DNA from: Croceicoccus marinus
Lineage (GTDB): Bacteria > Pseudomonadota > Alphaproteobacteria > Sphingomonadales > Sphingomonadaceae
Assembly: GCF_001661675.2 (NCBI RefSeq)
Contig: NZ_CP019602.1
Location: 2,891,501 to 2,955,500, forward strand
Length of the DNA stretch: 64,000 bases
Direction: 5' to 3'
Shown: piece by piece, positions 43,038 to 50,496 of the stretch
Layout of the letters: every line of letters begins with the position of its first letter
How positions within the stretch are numbered: position 1 is the stretch's first letter
The notes under the pieces: generated by a model
What the model saw: only the letters and a program-made list of their open reading frames with translations
Told to the model about the DNA's origin: nothing
The model's database searches: none
Made by a program: the position numbers and the translations under genes

Positions 43038-43461
43038 CGGGGCCCCGCTCCGCTGCCGCCCCATTTGTCGTCCGCGTTGTAGAGCGCGCATCGTGCCAGG
43101 CTGAGGCAGCCGCAGCCGATGCAGCCGTCGAGGTCCGCGCGCATTTTTCCAGCCGGGCGATCTGCGCGTCGATGCGCGTGCGGATCGCGCCGCTGATCCG
43201 CGCCCAGTCCCGCGCGTTCGGCGTGCGGCCATGCGGCAGGTCGGCCATCGCCTCGGCAATGTCGGCAAGGCTGAGACCAAGCCGCTGCGCGATCAGCACG
43301 AAGCTGAGGCGACGAATATCGGCGCGCAGGAAGCGGCGCTGGTTGCCGCCGGTGCGCAGCGGGCGGACCAGCCCCTTGTCCTCGTAGAAACGGATCGCCG
43401 ACACGCTGAGGCCGGTACGCCCAGCGAGTTCGCCGATGGTGAGCAGGTCGTCCGGTTTCAT
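43025..43461 (-). pseudogene. soxR: soxR, redox-sensing MerR-family activator, interrupted by a single-base frameshift
   Basis: The frame from ATG 43461 gives a normal SoxR N-terminus: MerR helix-turn-helix (LTIGELAGRTGLSVSAIRFYEDKG), GNQRRFLRADIRRL and the dimer helix to IARLEK. It then loses identity. In the next frame, from the same point, follows MRADLDGCIGCGCLSLARCA with the four [2Fe-2S] cysteines and a natural end PRMLR-stop at 43025. The switch falls at five A residues (T-run at 43144-43148 on the plus strand); six would restore a 145-residue SoxR aligning without gaps to E. coli SoxR. As written, the zero-frame product (to 42991) lacks the cluster. True mutation, sequencing error and slippage cannot be told apart here. 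Confidence 0.85.
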
Positions 43462-43488
43462 CGATCACCGTGATAGGCAAAACGGACC

Positions 43489-43519
43489 TTGATCTCAAGC
43501 GAGCTTGAGGTTGCATGAT
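43489..43519 (+). promoter_or_regulatory. SoxR-type promoter of the VOC gene (19-nt spacer)
   Basis: -35 TTGATC (43489-43494) and -10 CATGAT (43514-43519) are separated by 19 nt, the over-long spacing typical of MerR/SoxR-activated promoters. The soxbox lies between them. The first downstream ATG with a good Shine-Dalgarno is at 43551. Confidence 0.75.
43494..43509. promoter_or_regulatory. soxbox: SoxR operator
   Basis: CTCAAG-CGAG-CTTGAG has the same half-sites and 4-nt centre as the E. coli soxS operator (CTCAAG-TTAA-CTTGAG), and sits between the -35 and -10 of the VOC gene promoter, 33 nt from the divergent soxR start. Confidence 0.85.
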
Positions 43520-43550
43520 CGCGCCATCCGAACGCAAGAAGGAGGCAATC

Positions 43551-43973
43551 ATGGCCACGGCAACACTCGAACACGTCAATATCTCGGTCAGCGACGCGCA
43601 GCGCACCGCGCGCTTTCTGGAAAGGCTGACCGGCTGGCACCGGCGCTGGGAAGGTCCGGCGATGAACGGCGGGCACACGATCCACCTGGGCGACGAGAAT
43701 GCCTATCTTGCGATCTATACCAACCCCAAGGTGACAGGCGGGTTCGCCAAGGGCGCGCCGATGAACCATATCGGCATTGCGGTCGATGATCTGCATGCCG
43801 CCGAGGCGCTGGTGGTGGCCGAGGGCTTCGAGCCGTTCAACCACGGCGCATATGATCCGGGGCCGGACAGCTTCTATTTCCTCGACGCCGACGGAATCGA
43901 GTTCGAGGTTGTGAGGTATGGAAAGCCGGCTTCCCGCCACCCCAGACCCACCCACAAACAGCGTAGTGTTTGA
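43551..43973 (+). CDS. VOC (glyoxalase/dioxygenase fold) family protein, predicted SoxR target
   Basis: 140 residues from ATG at 43551, with Shine-Dalgarno AAGGAGG 5 nt ahead. A longer reading from 43515 would start inside the -10 box and is rejected. Two beta-alpha-beta-beta-beta repeats have potential metal ligands at EHVNISV (His), NHIGIAV (His) and DGIEFEV (Glu), as in glyoxalase I-type enzymes. The soxbox promoter suggests induction by redox-cycling compounds, perhaps to detoxify a quinone or aldehyde. The substrate is unknown. The last 17 residues are an unstructured basic tail. Confidence 0.85.
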   Translation: MATATLEHVNISVSDAQRTARFLERLTGWHRRWEGPAMNGGHTIHLGDENAYLAIYTNPKVTGGFAKGAPMNHIGIAVDDLHAAEALVVAEGFEPFNHGAYDPGPDSFYFLDADGIEFEVVRYGKPASRHPRPTHKQRSV

Positions 43974-44040
43974 CCTGACGCCACAATCTCGCCACTATCG
44001 CGCCTCTGCCGATGGTGTGCAGACGAAAAGGGGATATTCG

Positions 44041-44298
44041 ATGAAATTCAAATCCATAGCACTTGTTGCCTCGACCGTTGCGTTCATGACGCTCGGCGCT
44101 TGCTCGGAGAGCGAGGAAGAAGCGCAGGAAGACCTGGTCGAGCAGCAGTACGAATCGGCCGAGGACGTTCTTGAAGAACAGGCTGATCTGGCCGAAGCGC
44201 AGGGCAGCGAAGTGCAGGAAGAAGCACTCGACGCGCAGGCCGATGCCATGGGCGAGATGGGCGACGAAGCCGAAGACGCCGTAGACGCGGCACAGTAA
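44041..44298 (+). CDS. Small acidic lipoprotein
   Basis: 85 residues. A lipoprotein signal peptide (MKFKSIALVASTVAFMTLGACSES) is processed at Cys 21. The mature part is extremely acidic, rich in Glu, Ala, Gln and Asp, with heptad-like spacing (EEQADLAEAQGSEVQEEAL) that suggests a helical or coiled-coil rod. No family recognised. ATG at 44041 follows AAAAGGGGATATTCG. It lies 67 nt after the VOC gene, so co-transcription is possible. A GC-rich hairpin follows at 44313-44339. Confidence 0.75.
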   Translation: MKFKSIALVASTVAFMTLGACSESEEEAQEDLVEQQYESAEDVLEEQADLAEAQGSEVQEEALDAQADAMGEMGDEAEDAVDAAQ

Positions 44299-44633
44299 CA
44301 GCCACGGGACTTCGGCCGGCGCCGCTTGTGCGCTGGCCGGTCCCTGCGCTGGCCGGGTTCGGGGCGGTGTTCGTCACAAGACGAACGCCGCCCTTGCCTT
44401 TCGTGGGGAGGCGTGCGCGGCGGGGGCCGCGTGCCTGCGCCCGGCATCCTGCCCCGCGCCCCGCCCGATACCCCCGCCCCATACCCCGCCCGATACCCCC
44501 GTCCGATACCCCCGTCCGATACTGGCGCCGGGCTTCGCGACGAGGAATGGTGACAAGCGCCGCCGCCCGCGGCTATGGTTGCAGGCGTAACCGGAATCCC
44601 CCGTGAAATTCCCCTGATGTCGGAGTGTCACCC
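44299..44633. other. Spacer between the small lipoprotein and the M1 peptidase
   Basis: No ORF here looks coding. It contains a GC-rich stem-loop (GGCCGGCGC 44314-44322 with GCGCTGGCC 44330-44338, one G-T pair) that may end the lipoprotein transcript, and a tract of about 13-bp repeats at 44459-44521. A Shine-Dalgarno CGGAG at 44621-44625 serves the peptidase gene. Confidence 0.5.
44459..44521. repeat. Five 12-13-bp tandem repeats (CCCCCGYCCGATA)
   Basis: Units at 44459-44470, 44471-44483, 44484-44495, 44496-44508 and 44509-44521. The last two are identical. C-rich and intergenic; no coding reading. Confidence 0.9.
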
Positions 44634-46625
44634 ATGCGCCTTGCGCTGACCGCCCCCGAATTGAACCGCGTATTGAACTGCGTATTGAACCGCGTGTCGA
44701 ACCCCGTTTCGCGCGGAGTCGTCGTCCCTGCTCTCGCTTCGCTGGCGCTGACGGGCTGCGCGGCCACCCAGTCGGCATCCCCGCTCGTATCGTCCCCGCT
44801 CGCATCATCCCGGCCGCTGGTCTCGCCGATCCTGACCAGCCCCGAGGCGCGGGACACATCGACCTATGCGCGGCCCGAGGAAGCGCGGGTGACGCATGTG
44901 GCGCTGGACCTGGCGCTGAATTTCGAGGCGAAGGACGTGTTCGGCACCGCGACGCTGGACATCATGGCCGACGACGATGCCGACACGGTCGTGCTCGACA
45001 GCGACGGGCTGCGCATTTCGGCGATCACGGACGAGCAGGGCAATGCGCTGCCCTATACGGTCGGGGAGCATGACGAGGAGCTGGGCGAGCCGATCACCGT
45101 GCGGATGGGCGCTGCGCGGCGGATCACCGTCACCTATCGCGCCGCGCCCGATGCGGCGGCGCTGCAATGGCTGGACCCCGAACAGACCGCGGGGGGCGAG
45201 CATCCCTATCTGTTCAGCCAGGGTCAGGCGATCCTGAATCGCACGTGGATCCCGACGCAGGACAGCCCCGGCATCCGCCAGACGTGGGAAGCGCGCATCA
45301 CCGCGCCCAAGCCGCTGACCGTGGTGATGTCGGGCCTGAGCGGCAGCGAGCCGGTGGAGGTCGATGGCGACCGCCGCGCCTTTACCTTCAGCATGGACAA
45401 GCCCGTGCCGCCCTATCTGATCGCGCTGGCGGCGGGCGACATCGCGTTTCGCGAACTGGGCCCGCGCACCGGCGTATGGACCGAGCCGGTGATGCTGGAC
45501 CGCGCCGCCGCCGAACTGGCCGATACCGAGGCGATGGTCGCGGCGGCGGAGAAGCTCTACGGCGATTATCGCTGGGGCCGCTATGACATGATCGTGCTGC
45601 CGCCGGCGTTTCCCTATGGCGGAATGGAAAACCCGGTGATGACCTTTCTGACGCCGACCTTCATCGCGGGCGATCGCAGCCTGACGGGGCTGGTCGCGCA
45701 CGAGCTGGCGCATAGCTGGTCGGGCAATCTGGTGACCAATTCCAACTGGCGCGATTCGTGGCTGAACGAGGGCGTCACCTCGTACTTCGAGGGGCGCATC
45801 ACCGAGGAGATCTATGGCGAGCAGCGCGCCCGGCAGGAAGAGGCGCTGAGCTTCGCCACGGTCGAGAACGTGCTGGCCGAGGCCGGCGCCAACGATCCGG
45901 GCACCGCGCTGCACCAGCCGGACGATGTGGAGAGCGCGGGCAGCGAGATCGTCTATGACAAGGGCGCGGCGTTCCTGCGCACGGTCGAGCAGATTGCCGG
46001 GCGCGAGCGGTTCGATGCGTGGCTGCGGCAATGGTTCGACAATCATGCGTTCCAGCCCGCAACCTCGCAGATGATCCTTGCGGACATGCAGGCAAACCTG
46101 GTCGCGGGCGACGAGGAACTGGGTCGCAGGCTGATGCTGCGCGAGTGGATCTTTGAGCCCGGCCTGCCCGCCAACGTCAAGCGCCCCGATCCGCAGGCCT
46201 TCGCAGGCGTGGACGGCGCGGCGGCGCGCTATGCCGCCACGCGCCAGCCCGATGCGGCGGCGTGGCAGGGCTGGAACTCGGCCGAGCGGCTGCGTTTCCT
46301 GTCGAAGCTGCCCGACGAGATGAGCGCGGCGCAGCTGGCGGCCCTGGACAGCGCGTTCGGCCTGTCGGGCAGCGGCAATAACGAGGTGCTGTTCGCGTGG
46401 CTGCGCACGGCGCTGTCCAATCGCTATGAACCCGCGGTGCCGGTGGCGGAGGCGTTCCTGGCGCGGGTGGGGCGGATGAAATTCGTCGCCCCGCTGTTCG
46501 GCGTGCTGATGGGCGAGGGCGAGTGGGGCCAGCCCATCGCGCGGCGCATCTATGCCGCGACCTATCCCAGCTATCACGCGGTGACGCGCGGGGCGGTGGA
46601 CCGGGCGATGAAGGCCGGGGACTAA
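44634..46625 (+). CDS. M1 family metallopeptidase lipoprotein (aminopeptidase N / LTA4H-like)
   Basis: 663 residues from ATG at 44634, 8 nt after GGAG; GTG at 44625 is also in frame. A lipoprotein signal ends in LALTGCAAT, preceded by an unusually long n-region built of 12-bp DNA repeats. The catalytic domain has the exopeptidase loop YGGMENPVM, zinc site HELAHSWSGN (HExxH) and the distal Glu in WLNEGVTSYFEGR. The C-terminal helical domain (about 500-655) resembles the leukotriene A4 hydrolase branch. It is predicted to trim N-terminal residues from peptides in the periplasm. Convergent with the ABC permease gene, stops 4 nt apart. Confidence 0.92.
   Translation: MRLALTAPELNRVLNCVLNRVSNPVSRGVVVPALASLALTGCAATQSASPLVSSPLASSRPLVSPILTSPEARDTSTYARPEEARVTHVALDLALNFEAKDVFGTATLDIMADDDADTVVLDSDGLRISAITDEQGNALPYTVGEHDEELGEPITVRMGAARRITVTYRAAPDAAALQWLDPEQTAGGEHPYLFSQGQAILNRTWIPTQDSPGIRQTWEARITAPKPLTVVMSGLSGSEPVEVDGDRRAFTFSMDKPVPPYLIALAAGDIAFRELGPRTGVWTEPVMLDRAAAELADTEAMVAAAEKLYGDYRWGRYDMIVLPPAFPYGGMENPVMTFLTPTFIAGDRSLTGLVAHELAHSWSGNLVTNSNWRDSWLNEGVTSYFEGRITEEIYGEQRARQEEALSFATVENVLAEAGANDPGTALHQPDDVESAGSEIVYDKGAAFLRTVEQIAGRERFDAWLRQWFDNHAFQPATSQMILADMQANLVAGDEELGRRLMLREWIFEPGLPANVKRPDPQAFAGVDGAAARYAATRQPDAAAWQGWNSAERLRFLSKLPDEMSAAQLAALDSAFGLSGSGNNEVLFAWLRTALSNRYEPAVPVAEAFLARVGRMKFVAPLFGVLMGEGEWGQPIARRIYAATYPSYHAVTRGAVDRAMKAGD
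44661..44708 (+). repeat. 12-bp tandem repeats in the signal-peptide n-region of the M1 peptidase
   Basis: TTGAACCGCGTA (44661), TTGAACTGCGTA (44673), TTGAACCGCGTG (44685) and a decayed fourth unit (44697) encode the LNRV/LNCV/LNRV/SNPV repeats just ahead of the hydrophobic core. Confidence 0.9.
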
Positions 46626-46629
46626 GGGG

Positions 46630-48165
46630 CTAATTGGCTGGAGGGGCGATCTGCCCTTCCAGCCAGGCCGCCGCCTGCGCGGGGGAAGCCTTGTCGTCGG
46701 CGCGGTCGACCATCAGGTTCGCCTGCCGCATCGCTTGGATCGAGATCGCCTCGTCCAGTCCCCGTAGCGCCCGCGTCACGCGCGGGTCTGCCGATGCGCT
46801 GGGTGACAGCAGCACCACCGCGTCATAGCGGGGCAGCGCGCCGCGCGGGTCCTGCAGCACCTGGAGGTCGAGCGCGGCGATGCGTCCGTCCGACGAAAAG
46901 GCGGTGATCGCATCGACCGTGCCGTCCGCGATGGCGCGGTACATGAAGGTCGGGCTGTACTGCGTGATCGAGGCGAAGCGCATCGGATAAAGCGCCTTGA
47001 CCGCGTCCCATTCGGGCCGGTCGGTAAATTCCAGATCGGTGCCGAGGTCCAGCGCGGGCGAGCGGGCGGCTAGGTCGTCCAGCGTGGCGGGCGCGCCAGC
47101 CTCTTTCCGCACGGCGAAGGCATAGGCATTCTCGAACCCCAGCGGGGCGAGCAGGGTCACGCCGTCGCGTGCGGCAAGCTGCGTGCGCAGGGCGTCCAGC
47201 ATCGCCTCGCGCTCGGGCGTGTCTTCGCGCTGGAGGATGTTGGACCACAGCGTGCCCGAATAATCGACATAGACATCGATATCGCCCGAGGCGAGCGCGC
47301 GATAGGCGATGGTGGAGCCCAGATTGTCGCGTCTTTCGGTGGCGAAACCGGCGCGCTGCAGCCGCGCCTCGATCAGGCTGGCGAGGATATATTGTTCGGA
47401 GAAATTCTTGGCGCCCACGGTGATGACGGGCCGGTCCGATCCGGCGTCCAGCGGCACCAGCGCGAGCGCCGCGATCCCCGCCATGCCCGCCGCCGCGCTC
47501 CACAGCCGCCATGCGGCGCGTCGCGCGAGGCCCGATGCCGCCAGCGCCAGCAGGGCGTCGACCAGCAGCGCGACCGCCGCCGCGGCGATGCAGCCGACCA
47601 GCACCAGCGTCCAGTCCTCGGTCTGGAGACCCGCGAAGATCAGATTGCCCAGGCTGGGCTGGCCCACCGTGGTCGCCAGCGTGGCGGTGCCGAAGGTCCA
47701 CACCGCGGCGGTGCGGATGCCCGCCAGCATGACCGGCGCGGCCAGCGGCAGTTCGACGAAGCGCAGGCGCTGGCGGCGCGTCATGCCCAGGCTGTCGGCG
47801 ACTTCCAGCGCGGCGGGATCGACCTGCTCGATCCCCGCGACGCCGTTGCGCAGGATCGGCAGCATGGCATAGAGCGTCAGCGCGGCCACCGCGGGCAGGA
47901 AGCCCAGCGCCGGGATCGCCAGCCCCGTCGCGCGGCCCAGCAGCAGCAGCGCCGGATAGAACAGCGCCAGCAGTGCAAGGCCGGGCACGGTCTGCACGAT
48001 GGATGTGGCGGACAGGATCACGCTGCCCAGCCGCGCGCGCCCCGCCGCCAGCAGCGCCAGCGGCACGCCGATCAGCAGCGCCAGCGCCAGCGCCGCAAGG
48101 CTGAGCCCGACATGCGCCTGCAGCAGGCCGGGCAATTGCGAAAGCGCGCTTTGAAGCGGGTTCAT
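46630..48165 (-). CDS. Glycine betaine/choline-type ABC importer: permease fused to substrate-binding protein
   Basis: 511 residues. Residues 1-215 are an OpuCB-like permease with five or six helices and the EAA loop EVADSLGMTRRQRLRFVELP. After a further membrane segment, residues about 240-505 form an OpuAC-type solute-binding domain (VGAKNFSEQYILASLIEA; VYVDYSGTLW; DLEFTDRPEW), which would face the periplasm. Permease-binding fusions of this kind are known among quaternary-amine importers. Its substrates are probably compatible solutes such as betaine or choline. Coupled by a 4-nt overlap to the ATPase gene. Confidence 0.92.
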   Translation of the reverse strand: MNPLQSALSQLPGLLQAHVGLSLAALALALLIGVPLALLAAGRARLGSVILSATSIVQTVPGLALLALFYPALLLLGRATGLAIPALGFLPAVAALTLYAMLPILRNGVAGIEQVDPAALEVADSLGMTRRQRLRFVELPLAAPVMLAGIRTAAVWTFGTATLATTVGQPSLGNLIFAGLQTEDWTLVLVGCIAAAAVALLVDALLALAASGLARRAAWRLWSAAAGMAGIAALALVPLDAGSDRPVITVGAKNFSEQYILASLIEARLQRAGFATERRDNLGSTIAYRALASGDIDVYVDYSGTLWSNILQREDTPEREAMLDALRTQLAARDGVTLLAPLGFENAYAFAVRKEAGAPATLDDLAARSPALDLGTDLEFTDRPEWDAVKALYPMRFASITQYSPTFMYRAIADGTVDAITAFSSDGRIAALDLQVLQDPRGALPRYDAVVLLSPSASADPRVTRALRGLDEAISIQAMRQANLMVDRADDKASPAQAAAWLEGQIAPPAN

Positions 48166-48926
48166 GCGCCGCCTTTCAGGTCGAGCAGCGCCCGGGCCTG
48201 CCGCAGCGGAGGATCGACCAGCGCGCGCACCGCCGCATCGTCGCTGGCGGCCAGCTGCGCAGGCGGCGCGAAGGCGATTGCCTTGCCCCCGTGCATCACC
48301 AGCACGCGGTCGGCCAGCGCCAGCGCCTCGGCCACGTCATGAGTGACCATCACGCTGGTCAGCCCGGCCTCGTCATGGCGTTTTCGATAGGCCTCTCCCA
48401 GCGAGGCGCGGGTGGCGGGGTCGAGCGCGCCGAACGGTTCGTCCAGCAGCATCAGCGCCGGGCGGCTGTAGAGCGCGCGGGCGATGGCGACGCGCTGCGC
48501 TTGTCCGCCCGACAGCTCGGCGGGATAGCGGCGCGCCATGTCGGCGGGCAGTTCCATCATTTCCAGCAATTCGGCGACGCGGGCCTCGTCGTGCCGCCGC
48601 TTGCCCGCGATGCGGCTGGGCATGCCGATATTCTCGGCCACGGTGCGGTGCGGGAACAGGCCGATGTTCTGCAGAACATAGCCGATGCCGCGCCTTAATT
48701 GCTGGTGCGACAGGCCGGCGGTGTCCTTGCCGTCGATCAGCACGCGGCCCGAGTAATCGGGCACCAGCGCGTTGATGCAGCGAAGCAGGCTGGTCTTGCC
48801 CGCGCCCGATGCGCCGATCACCGCGACGAATTCCCCCTTCGCGATGGCAAGGTCGATGCCGCGCAGAATCCGCGTGCCGCCCTTTTCCAGCGCCAGATCG
48901 CTGAGTTCGATGCGCGCGATGTCCAT
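48162..48926 (-). CDS. ATP-binding subunit of the quaternary-amine ABC importer
   Basis: 254 residues from ATG at 48926; the in-frame extension to 49010 is not needed. Walker A GASGAGKTSLLRC, the Q-loop YVLQNIGLFPHRTVAENIG, signature AELSGGQAQRVAIARAL, Walker B LMLLDEPFGALDP and the switch His in VMVTHDVAEALALADRV. It lacks the C-terminal CBS pair found in OpuAA/ProV, so osmotic gating through CBS is not expected. With the fused permease/binding protein it makes a complete importer of two polypeptides. Confidence 0.93.
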   Translation of the reverse strand: MDIARIELSDLALEKGGTRILRGIDLAIAKGEFVAVIGASGAGKTSLLRCINALVPDYSGRVLIDGKDTAGLSHQQLRRGIGYVLQNIGLFPHRTVAENIGMPSRIAGKRRHDEARVAELLEMMELPADMARRYPAELSGGQAQRVAIARALYSRPALMLLDEPFGALDPATRASLGEAYRKRHDEAGLTSVMVTHDVAEALALADRVLVMHGGKAIAFAPPAQLAASDDAAVRALVDPPLRQARALLDLKGGA

Positions 48927-49068
48927 CAGGATCCGCCGGTCGTGCAGTCGCCCGCACCGCAGGATGGTGTTCGGGACGTCGATCGCGCGGAGCCATGCTG
49001 CATCGGCCATGACCTAACCGGCGCGGCCCGGCTTGGGAAGGGCCGCAAGGCTTCGGGCGGGGAGCCGG

Positions 49069-50418
49069 CTATCCGGCGAACAGGGCGGTGGGGCCGGGCG
49101 GCGCGGGGGGATACAGGACGGCTCGCAGCCCGCCGCCGCGATTCTCCTCGAACAGCAGCCTGCCGCCAAATCGCTGCATCAGGCGATGGGCAGTGGGAAT
49201 GCCGAGCCCGAAGCCCGAGACATTGCGGGCGCGCGCGTCGTCGATGCGGAAGAAGGGGTCGAGGATCAGATGGTGCAGATGCGCCGGTATGCCCGGCCCC
49301 CGGTCCATGACCGCAATGCACCAGCCCCGGCCAGCGGGCTCTATCGCCACCAGCGCGCCGCCGCCGAAATTGACGGCATTGTCGATCAGCGCTGCCAGGG
49401 CGATCTGCAGCGGTTCCCGATAGGTTGTGAGATGACCCTCGTCCTCTGCCCGGATCTTCACCTTGTCGCCCCACGGCGCGGCGGCCGTCCGCACGAGCTG
49501 CTGCAGATCGACCTGTTCGGGTTCGCATTCCATGTGCTGGGCGCGCAGGAAGCCGCGCAGCGAATCGAGCAGTGCCACCATCTCGCGCGAAGAACCGGCG
49601 ATGATCGCCCTGATGTCCTCATCCTTGACCATGTCGGAGGCCAGCGTCACCCTGCCCAGCGGAGTGCGAAGATCGTGGCTGATGGCTTCGAATGCGCGGG
49701 CCTGGTCGCCGATCAGCCGGCCGATCCGCGACTGCATGTCGTTGAACGCGCGGCTGACGCGCTGGACATCGGCGGGACCCTTCACTTCGAATTCCAGTTG
49801 CGCGCCTTCGCCGATCCTTTCGCTGGCATCGGCCAGCAAGCGCAGCGGCCGGCCCAGCCCCTTCAGGAACAATGCGCCTGCCAGCAGCGCGGCCAGCGCC
49901 AGCAGCACCGTCATGACCGTGGCGCGCAGCACCACGGGCCAGCCCGCCGAAAACCCCGCAGAGCGGAAATTGAGCCAGTTGCCATCGGCCAGTTCGATGG
50001 AGCCGATGAGATGCTCGGTGCGGCTTTCGGTCTGCAAGAGTCCCAGATGGAGCGCGCGGTTTGCGAGGGCCGGTTCCCATGCAAGGATGGCATCGCGCAC
50101 GGGTACCAGCCTTGCGGGCACTTCGTCTGTCGTGACGATCGGGCGCGAGCCGAGCTCTACCGCCAGATGCTCGGTCGTCATGATGCTGGCGACATCCAGC
50201 ATGCCGCGACTCTCGAGACGGTCGGCCACCACCAGCAGTTCGGCCACGCGGCGAGCGTGATCCTGCCGCACGGTTTCGGTATCGATCGCGTGATAGAACA
50301 GCACGCTGGCGACCAGCTGGACGACGCCCAGCGTCAGGAACACCAGAATGGCGACCGGCACCAGCCGGCGGGGCAACAGGCGCAATCGCCCCGGCAATCC
50401 ATGTCGCGCGCTTTCCAT
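49069..50418 (-). CDS. Orphan sensor histidine kinase (EnvZ-like)
   Basis: 449 residues from ATG at 50418, which has AAGG 4 nt upstream; 50493 is an alternative without a Shine-Dalgarno. TM1 (VAILVFLTLGVVQLVASVLF) and TM2 (TVMTVLLALAALLAGALFL) flank a periplasmic sensor of about 115 residues. HAMP (about 200-250), HisKA with FEAISHDLRTPLGRV, and an ATPase domain with N-box DNAVNFGG, G1 MDRGPGIP and G2 GFGLGIPTAHRL follow. No response regulator gene is adjacent. It follows the E2 gene of the branched-chain 2-oxoacid dehydrogenase by 78 nt on the same strand and may share that transcript. Confidence 0.9.
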   Translation of the reverse strand: MESARHGLPGRLRLLPRRLVPVAILVFLTLGVVQLVASVLFYHAIDTETVRQDHARRVAELLVVADRLESRGMLDVASIMTTEHLAVELGSRPIVTTDEVPARLVPVRDAILAWEPALANRALHLGLLQTESRTEHLIGSIELADGNWLNFRSAGFSAGWPVVLRATVMTVLLALAALLAGALFLKGLGRPLRLLADASERIGEGAQLEFEVKGPADVQRVSRAFNDMQSRIGRLIGDQARAFEAISHDLRTPLGRVTLASDMVKDEDIRAIIAGSSREMVALLDSLRGFLRAQHMECEPEQVDLQQLVRTAAAPWGDKVKIRAEDEGHLTTYREPLQIALAALIDNAVNFGGGALVAIEPAGRGWCIAVMDRGPGIPAHLHHLILDPFFRIDDARARNVSGFGLGIPTAHRLMQRFGGRLLFEENRGGGLRAVLYPPAPPGPTALFAG

Positions 50419-50496
50419 GGCGCCTTGTCCCCGCGAAACGAAGATTTCGCAAGGTTCTGCAGATGGCGGAGCACGCTTGCCGCGCGCTGCCATCTG

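Noticed and set aside
42974..43387. Plus-strand ORF over the soxR 3' end and repeats
   Set aside because: It reads through the complement of soxR and the tandem repeats; the soxR halves explain the sequence better.
43515..43550. Upstream ATG at 43515 for the VOC gene
   Set aside because: It lies inside the -10 box of the soxbox promoter and has no Shine-Dalgarno; ATG 43551 has AAGGAGG.
44326..44606. Short ORFs in the C-rich repeat spacer
   Set aside because: They translate the tandem repeats into Pro/Tyr/Arg-rich peptides with no start signals or hydrophobic pattern.
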